In this document: positions 59,006 through 64,000 of the stretch, in pieces
Layout of the letters: each line of letters opens with the position of its first letter
How positions within the stretch are numbered: position 1 is the first letter of the stretch
Notes under the pieces: model-generated
Told to the model about the DNA's origin: nothing
Databases searched by the model: none
The model's input: the letters and a program-made list of their open reading frames with translations, nothing else
Position numbers and translations under genes: made by a program
Source: Cohaesibacter sp. ES.047
Lineage (GTDB): Bacteria; Pseudomonadota; Alphaproteobacteria; Rhizobiales; Cohaesibacteraceae
Length of the DNA stretch: 64,000 nucleotides
Reading direction: 5' to 3'
NCBI RefSeq assembly: GCF_900215505.1
Contig: NZ_LT907844.1
Coordinates: 4,480,001-4,544,000 of the forward strand

Positions 59006-59449
59006 TTAATCTGCATGGTTTTTGAGGCTCCGATCGTGGAGCCCCTTGAAGAAAGCGCTGTTGGCGCCGAAAAACTGGTCCAGTCGATCAAAATCGACTT
59101 TGTAACGACTCTGCTGCCCGGCGGTTTCCAAATGAATGAAACCGCATTCCCTGAGCACCTTGAGATGCTGGGAAACGGTCGACTGCGCCAACGGCAGGGT
59201 AGAGCAGATATCGCCACAGCAATGGCTGTTCTGAGAGCTGAGCTTCTGGAGGATCATCAGGCGGGCGGGATGGCCAAGGGCCTTGAACCCGCGGGCCAAA
59301 GGATCGAAATGATCACAGCACTTCTGATGCCCTTTCGGTCCTGGGCCATGATGCGCTGTGTCTTCAGCTGCACTGACGCTCACATCCGCCAGATCGATGG
59401 TGACTTGATCCACCGGATTCTGATCGCAGCAGCCGTTTCTTTCGCCCAT
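59006..59449 (-). CDS. ArsR/SmtB family repressor, cysteine-rich
   Basis: 147-aa winged-helix regulator. The DNA-recognition helix is in LPLAQSTVSQHLKVLRECG (about 85-103). Seven cysteines are present as C7-C8, C44-C45, C77-C78 and C82; the HCCGDIC group is at the alpha3 position where ArsR-type sensors bind thiophilic metals. It is co-directional with, and just upstream of, an Atm1-like exporter. Two matching dyads around its promoter suggest autoregulation. Confidence 0.9.
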   Translation of the reverse strand: MGERNGCCDQNPVDQVTIDLADVSVSAAEDTAHHGPGPKGHQKCCDHFDPLARGFKALGHPARLMILQKLSSQNSHCCGDICSTLPLAQSTVSQHLKVLRECGFIHLETAGQQSRYKVDFDRLDQFFGANSAFFKGLHDRSLKNHAD

Positions 59450-59463
59450 CTCTCCCTCATCTC

Positions 59464-59487
59464 ATCTATCGTGTTTGTACGATGAAT
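59464..59487. promoter_or_regulatory. Operator-like dyad 1 of the arsR promoter
   Basis: ATCTATCG, 8 nt, CGATGAAT. It overlaps the -10 region and lies 15 nt upstream of the arsR start. Confidence 0.6.
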
Positions 59488-59511
59488 AAGGGATCCGGGA
59501 TCACTTTGCAA
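59483..59511 (-). promoter_or_regulatory. Candidate arsR promoter
   Basis: On minus: TTGCAA, 17 nt, TATTCA. It is flanked by the two dyads. Confidence 0.5.
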
Positions 59512-59513
59512 GG

Positions 59514-59537
59514 TTTCATCGAAAAAATACGATGAAA
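59514..59537. promoter_or_regulatory. Operator-like dyad 2 of the arsR promoter
   Basis: TTTCATCG, 8 nt, CGATGAAA, a perfect inverted repeat (9 bp counting the outer G/C). It has the same half-site and spacing as dyad 1, exactly 50 bp away, just upstream of the -35. Confidence 0.65.
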
Positions 59538-59538
59538 C

Positions 59539-59577
59539 AAAAACCCGAACGGCCCGAAAATCACTCTCCGGGCCGTT
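59539..59577 (-). terminator. Terminator of the LysM gene
   Basis: AACGGCCCG / CGGGCCGTT perfect 9-bp stem; on minus it is followed by CGGGTTTTTG. It lies 62 nt past the LysM gene stop and just ahead of the arsR control region. Confidence 0.7.
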
Positions 59578-59639
59578 TGAATTCTTGACTGTTGAACGAA
59601 ACGAGTGGACGACGGTCCGCTCGTCACTCAGGCGCGCCT

Positions 59640-61331
59640 TTACTCGGCGGCATCCTGATCGAGCATCGCGGACTTATCGCTCTCATCGGGCGACTCGACC
59701 GCATCAAAATTGTTATCCCAACCGTCCTCGCCCTGCGGCAACTTGAAAACCTGTCCGGGATAGATCCAGTTGGGATCGCGGATCTGATCGACATTGTTGT
59801 CAAAAATCGTCGAATACCGAATGCCCGCACCATAAACCCGGCGCGCAATCTGCCAAAGATTGTCACCGCGTCTGATGATGACCTTGCGCGTCTTGACGTC
59901 GGCCAACTCGGCATCAGCACTCATCGACTTGGCTGTATCGTCGCTAACACTGCTCTGTGCCTGATCCTTCTCAACATCGGCATTGCTTTCGGCAGACGCC
60001 GACACGATCGCCTCAGGCGCCGCCTTGGAGAAGGACACTTCCGCACGCTTGGTAACAGCACCGGTGACAGGATCAATGAGATCGACACGCGCCTGATGAT
60101 CACCAACCTCCAGATCAAGCTCGCCATCAAACAGGAACCGACCCGTCACGCCGCTACGACTGTCCGAAATGGACTGGTTGTCGACATAGAGGCGAACCAC
60201 AGATCCGGCAGGTTCCGCCGCACCGGCAACAAACAGGGTGTCACCTTCGATTTCAACCGCTTCGATGGAAACCATAGATGGTAAAGCCGGCGCTGGGGTC
60301 TCTTCTGACTGAGCCTTGGGCTCTTCAACCTTGGCAACTTCGGTCGGCTCAGCCTTAGGCTTTGCCTCCGCTGCTGGCGCATTCGTTGCCGCAGTGCCTT
60401 CCGAACCGCTTTCGGCCGTTCCTGTGCTGTCTGCATCGGAAGCAACCGTCTGCTCTGTCTGTTCTGTCTGTTCTGTCTGGGCAGGTGCCTCTTTGGCGAC
60501 AGGTGCAGTCCCTTCGTTGTCAGTGTCCGTGGTCTTTTCCACCTTGGCCACTTCAATAGGTTTGGACGGATCCTCGTCAGGTTCTACAACATTGGAGAGC
60601 ACGCGAGAGGCCTCACCCGGCTTTGTCTCAAGGACAAGCAATTCACCCTTGCTTTCCTCGGGCATGGCCACCGTCACATTGCTTTCCGATACAATAGTTT
60701 TACCGCCATCTGCGGATTTCGCAGCAAGCGACAGATCGGACACACCCTGCTCGAGCGGTTTTTCAAGCATCATCACCCAGTCGCCATTGGCATCCGCCTC
60801 GGCCTGTGACAGAACCATGTCGCCATTCTTGAGCTCAACCGTCCACCCCGGGCTTGCCTTGCCAGCAACGAGAGTTTGACCATCCTGCTCAACACGCACG
60901 ATATCAAAGCTGGGCTGTGTACCCGTTGCCGCGTCGCTTACTTCTTCGGTTGCATCGGGGCTTGAAACGGATCCGCCATCGGGAATCCCAACCGCGTTGC
61001 CTTGATCGCTGGGCGCAGCAGCAACCGGCTCCGCCGCTGGTTCGCTGGACATCTCATCGGTTTTGGAAAGGCTCGCGACATCGGTCGTGCTTTCGTCCAA
61101 AACCGGTGGTTCAGATTGAGGCTCGGCAGCATTTTCAGCAGTATCATCGGTTTTTTGGGGTGCCGAATTGGCCGGCTCGGTGGGTAGATTGGTTTTACTT
61201 ACCGTTGCCACAGGGGCCTTCGGCTGAGGATCTTTTGCACCAATCCCCAATTGGTCACCGAATACAAAGATGCCGACAACGACGGCGATAACACCACCAC
61301 CTAGGGCAAGAAAAGGAGCTGCAGATTTCAT
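59640..61331 (-). CDS. LysM-domain envelope protein with Ig-like repeats and low-complexity linkers
   Basis: 563 aa. A single N-terminal membrane segment (about 5-25, no clear cleavage site) anchors it. Long Ala/Glu/Ser/Thr/Pro linkers (about 35-140 and 250-345) separate two beta-rich modules (about 142-225 and 350-440), each with a GDTLFVAG- or GQTLVAGK-like turn. The C-terminal LysM (RRGDNLWQIARRVYG, about 480-530) should bind peptidoglycan. The first linker after module 1 holds a TEQ triple repeat encoded by identical 9-bp units. Its precise function is unknown. Confidence 0.87.
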   Translation of the reverse strand: MKSAAPFLALGGGVIAVVVGIFVFGDQLGIGAKDPQPKAPVATVSKTNLPTEPANSAPQKTDDTAENAAEPQSEPPVLDESTTDVASLSKTDEMSSEPAAEPVAAAPSDQGNAVGIPDGGSVSSPDATEEVSDAATGTQPSFDIVRVEQDGQTLVAGKASPGWTVELKNGDMVLSQAEADANGDWVMMLEKPLEQGVSDLSLAAKSADGGKTIVSESNVTVAMPEESKGELLVLETKPGEASRVLSNVVEPDEDPSKPIEVAKVEKTTDTDNEGTAPVAKEAPAQTEQTEQTEQTVASDADSTGTAESGSEGTAATNAPAAEAKPKAEPTEVAKVEEPKAQSEETPAPALPSMVSIEAVEIEGDTLFVAGAAEPAGSVVRLYVDNQSISDSRSGVTGRFLFDGELDLEVGDHQARVDLIDPVTGAVTKRAEVSFSKAAPEAIVSASAESNADVEKDQAQSSVSDDTAKSMSADAELADVKTRKVIIRRGDNLWQIARRVYGAGIRYSTIFDNNVDQIRDPNWIYPGQVFKLPQGEDGWDNNFDAVESPDESDKSAMLDQDAAE

Positions 61332-61601
61332 GCTTCAGTCACACTTCTGTTTAGCCATCCCGGGGTTGAGCATCAGTCTTTTCCAACAGGTTCATGCATG
61401 AAGATTTTCTCTCTTCGCATGATTTTTCTTGCTGTTTTTTCAAAGGCCAGTCACGATTGCATACCCACACACGCCGCGGAATCGAAGAATTTTATTCTTA
61501 TCCTACAGACAGGTAGCCTTTTTTAAGGATTCGAGCAAGGCTGCGCGGCTAATTGCCTTTACTGGCGCAACCCATTTTGAACCGAACGCAACAGAACGAA
61601 C

Positions 61602-62213
61602 ATGGCTTTACTGAAAAAAATTTGCGTATACTGCGGATCCGGCGCCGGCATTGACCCCGCCTACTCCAACGCTGCCAAGGTGCTCGGACGCTCCATGGCC
61701 CGCAACTCTATCGACCTTGTCTATGGCGGCGGCTCAATCGGCCTGATGGGCATTACCGCGAAAAGCGTGCTCGATCATGGTGGCCAAGTGACAGGCATCA
61801 TACCATCTTTTCTGCAGGAACGCGAGGCGATGCTGGACGAGGTGCAGGAGCTGATCATCACCGAGGACATGCATGAGCGCAAACGCAAGATGTTTGAATA
61901 TGCTCAGGCATTTGTGGCACTGCCCGGCGGCATAGGCACCCTTGAAGAGCTTGTCGAAATGCTCACATGGGCGCAATTGGGACAACACAAGAAGCCGGTT
62001 CTGCTGGCCAATATCAATGCCTTCTGGGATCCCCTGATAAGCCTTCTGGACCATATGCGCGAAGAGGACTTCATCCGCAGTGGCATGGATGTTTCGTTCC
62101 TCTCCACATCCGATCCCGAAGAGATCGTTCCCCTGCTGATCGAGGCCTGCAAGGATTTGCCGGATGATCTGCTATCGCAATCCACCGATGCACCCGATCT
62201 CAACCGCTTCTAG
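61602..62213 (+). CDS. LOG-family nucleoside-monophosphate phosphoribohydrolase
   Basis: Rossmann-fold hydrolase of 203 aa related to cytokinin-activating LOG enzymes; it releases a base from a nucleoside 5'-monophosphate. VYCGSGAG is at the N-terminus, VYGGGSIGLMG follows, and the signature PGGIGTLEEL lies at about 107-116. Bacterial members also act on AMP, so cytokinin formation is not implied. Confidence 0.92.
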   Translation: MALLKKICVYCGSGAGIDPAYSNAAKVLGRSMARNSIDLVYGGGSIGLMGITAKSVLDHGGQVTGIIPSFLQEREAMLDEVQELIITEDMHERKRKMFEYAQAFVALPGGIGTLEELVEMLTWAQLGQHKKPVLLANINAFWDPLISLLDHMREEDFIRSGMDVSFLSTSDPEEIVPLLIEACKDLPDDLLSQSTDAPDLNRF

Positions 62214-62269
62214 AAAGACTTTCAAAGGGCTCGCCGCAGGCCGGTCGGGACGTTCGACTTTTCCACATT

Positions 62270-63229
62270 TTAAACCTGCAAAGCCGGCGGGCGCGGTTCC
62301 CTGCGTCTGCTCCGATAGGCGTCATAGGAATAGATCAACACCGACAGCCAGATGAGACCAAAGGTAACCAATTTGCCCGCTGGCACAGTCTCGTTGAGCA
62401 AGAACACCGCCACGAGGAACTGAAGCGTCGGGTTGAGATATTGCATGATTCCGATTGTCGACATCCTGAGCCGCCGCGCCGCCATGGAAAACCAGATCAG
62501 GGGAAAGGCCGTCAGAATCCCGGTTATCAGAATGAGAACGCTGATCATCGGATCTGAAAGGCTGAGATGTCCCAACCCTGACGATTGCAGATAAACAACA
62601 TAGACAAGCGCGAAGGGCGCAACGATGATCAACTCGATCAACAGCCCCAGATTGGCTCCAACCGGAACAATCTTGCGCAGATATCCATAGCTGCCGAATG
62701 TAAAGGCCAGCAGCAGTGAAACAATCGGTATCGTCCCCAACAGAATTATCTGCAGGGCAATGGCGAGGAACGCAATGACAATGGCCACGAGCTGCAACCG
62801 CGAGGGACGCTCTGATAAAAGCAGATACCCGGTCGCCACATTGACCAGAGGCACGATGTAGTAGCCAAGGCTTGCCTCTGTTGCCCGGCCATGGCCGACT
62901 GCCCACACATAGGTGAGCCAATTGCCGCTGATCAGAAATCCTGTCAGCGCGAGAATGCCGAACACCTTGGGTTGACGTAGCGCAGACCAGACCTCTCTCC
63001 AGCGACCGAGCAGCAAAAACCAGATCGTCATCATGGCCAACGACCAGACGATCCGGTTGGCGACCACTTCCACGGACGGAACTTCGGCCAGAAGCGAAAA
63101 ATACAGTGGGAACAAGCCCCATGAGCCATAGGCAGCAAGCGCAAAGAACAGACCGTTGCGCGTCTCCTTGGTAGAATCAGCTGAGAGAGCGGACGCGGTT
63201 CCGCCCAGATTGATGGGGTCTTGGCTCAT
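62270..63229 (-). CDS. rarD: RarD protein, EamA/DMT superfamily
   Basis: 319-aa inner-membrane protein with ten predicted helices in two EamA halves. The family pattern is ALAAYGSWGLFPLYFSLL at the first helix, then NRIVWSL and SGNWLTYVWAV. Named for a chloramphenicol-sensitivity locus; the substrate is unknown. It converges on the LOG gene, with a 56-nt gap without a clear terminator. Confidence 0.9.
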   Translation of the reverse strand: MSQDPINLGGTASALSADSTKETRNGLFFALAAYGSWGLFPLYFSLLAEVPSVEVVANRIVWSLAMMTIWFLLLGRWREVWSALRQPKVFGILALTGFLISGNWLTYVWAVGHGRATEASLGYYIVPLVNVATGYLLLSERPSRLQLVAIVIAFLAIALQIILLGTIPIVSLLLAFTFGSYGYLRKIVPVGANLGLLIELIIVAPFALVYVVYLQSSGLGHLSLSDPMISVLILITGILTAFPLIWFSMAARRLRMSTIGIMQYLNPTLQFLVAVFLLNETVPAGKLVTFGLIWLSVLIYSYDAYRSRRREPRPPALQV

Positions 63230-63280
63230 GGCGCTTCAATTCCGGCCCGCTGAACAACACGCTCCAGCAACGGCACTTTA

Positions 63281-64000
63281 TCAGGGGTATTTGAAAAGCT
63301 TATAGGTGATGGAATCCACCAAAGCCTGGAAGGAAGCATCCACGATATTCTCGGAAACCCCAACTGTAAACCAGCGATGCCCATGGCCGTCGCGACTTTC
63401 GATGAGAACACGCGTGATTGCGCTCGTGCCACCATTGAGGATACGCACCTTGTAGTCTATCAGCTCAAGGTTCCGTATCTTGTCCTGCAACGGCCCCAGA
63501 TCCTTGCGCAAGGCAAGGTCGAGCGCGTTGACCGGGCCCTGCCCTTCGGCGACGGACATTTTGCGCACCCCATCAATGACGAGCTTCACGACCGCTTCAG
63601 ACTGGGTGACCAGATCGCCGCTCGAATCAAAGCGCCGCTCCACGCCAACGCGGAAACTCTCAACTTCGAAATAGCTCGGCACATGGCCCAAATGACGACG
63701 CGCGAGCAATTCCAGAGACGCTCCGGCCCCCTCATAGGTGTAGCCATTCGCCTCGCGTTCCTTGACGATGGACAGAAGGTCTGGCAGGCGCGGATCACTC
63801 TTGTCGACCTCAATTCCCATGCGCCGCAATTCATCAAGCAGATTGGACAGCCCCGCCTGATTGGACACCAGCACCCGACGACTGTTGCCGATCTCCTTGG
63901 GGTCAACATGTTCATAGGTGTGCGGATCCTTGAGCAGCGCGGACGCATGAATCCCGGCCTTGGTCGCAAAGGCACTCGCCCCGACATAGGGTTGATGCCG
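63281..64000 (-). CDS. cimA: (R)-citramalate synthase, C-terminal part (runs off the window)
   Basis: The last 239 codons are visible; the 5' end lies beyond 64000. The segment begins within the catalytic barrel's C-terminal region (PYVGASAFATKAGIHASALL, with a metal-binding His). Then come NSRRVLVSNQAG, the linker domain with GYTYEGAGASLELLARR, and a LeuA-type regulatory dimer domain. The EGAGAS phrase points to citramalate synthase rather than isopropylmalate synthase. The enzyme makes citramalate from pyruvate and acetyl-CoA for isoleucine synthesis. Confidence 0.85.
   Translation of the reverse strand, partial: RHQPYVGASAFATKAGIHASALLKDPHTYEHVDPKEIGNSRRVLVSNQAGLSNLLDELRRMGIEVDKSDPRLPDLLSIVKEREANGYTYEGAGASLELLARRHLGHVPSYFEVESFRVGVERRFDSSGDLVTQSEAVVKLVIDGVRKMSVAEGQGPVNALDLALRKDLGPLQDKIRNLELIDYKVRILNGGTSAITRVLIESRDGHGHRWFTVGVSENIVDASFQALVDSITYKLFKYP

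Noticed and set aside
1-64000. CRISPR array, tRNA/rRNA genes, prophage or toxin-antitoxin pair
   Set aside because: No regularly spaced repeats, no cloverleaf-like segments in the gaps, no phage structural genes, and no small two-gene toxin modules were found on reading both strands.

Overview
The window reads as a chromosomal segment of an alphaproteobacterium, most likely Hyphomicrobiales/Rhizobiales-like. I infer this from family content and gene order, not from any rRNA. Markers are a HdaA-type DnaA regulator, AspRS with a non-discriminating signature, PpiC/SurA-pdxA-rsmA behind lptD, a DUF2232 gene between rpsR and rplI, PurF followed by an SDR gene, and long charged tails on MltG, bS6 and bL9. 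Coding density is high and most intergenic gaps are below 300 bp. I saw no tRNA, rRNA, CRISPR array or prophage.

Left part (1-13.5 kb): an exported cysteine-free protein of unknown function converges on aspS. rnd (RNase D) is divergent from aspS. A minus-strand block then runs CDP-alcohol phosphatidyltransferase, AI-2E permease, hdaA, ppk, ppx and an uncharacterised 230-aa gene; it combines lipid synthesis, replication control and polyphosphate turnover.

13.5-29.6 kb: purM-purN are followed by a small glycan cluster (DxD glycosyltransferase, exostosin-like transferase, UDP-glucuronate decarboxylase, SAM methyltransferase). The methyltransferase is broken by a complete IS256-family element. 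After it come single genes on both strands: LysE exporter, ndk, GST, ABC-F ATPase, VOC protein, GDPD, aldo/keto reductase, holC and pepA.

29.6-45.3 kb: envelope biogenesis. lptF, then lptG-lptD-surA-like-pdxA-rsmA on plus, face gmk, yicC, mltG and the fatty-acid genes fabF, acpP, fabG and fabD on minus. Together they supply LPS export, outer-membrane assembly, acyl chains and peptidoglycan processing.

45.3-57 kb: a plus-strand information-processing block of rpsF-rpsR-DUF2232-rplI, dnaB, a YrhK-like gene, alr, radA, cvpA, purF and an SDR, closed by a strong bidirectional terminator.

57-64 kb: a Cys-rich ArsR repressor with an Atm1-like ABC exporter, preceded by two matching dyad operators around its promoter; then a LysM protein, a LOG-family hydrolase, RarD and the C-terminal part of citramalate synthase. 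No obviously new defence or mobile system is present. The points most worth follow-up are the ArsR/Atm1 operator pair, the IS-broken glycan cluster, the bS6 RGD tail with its leader hairpin, and the unknown exported protein.
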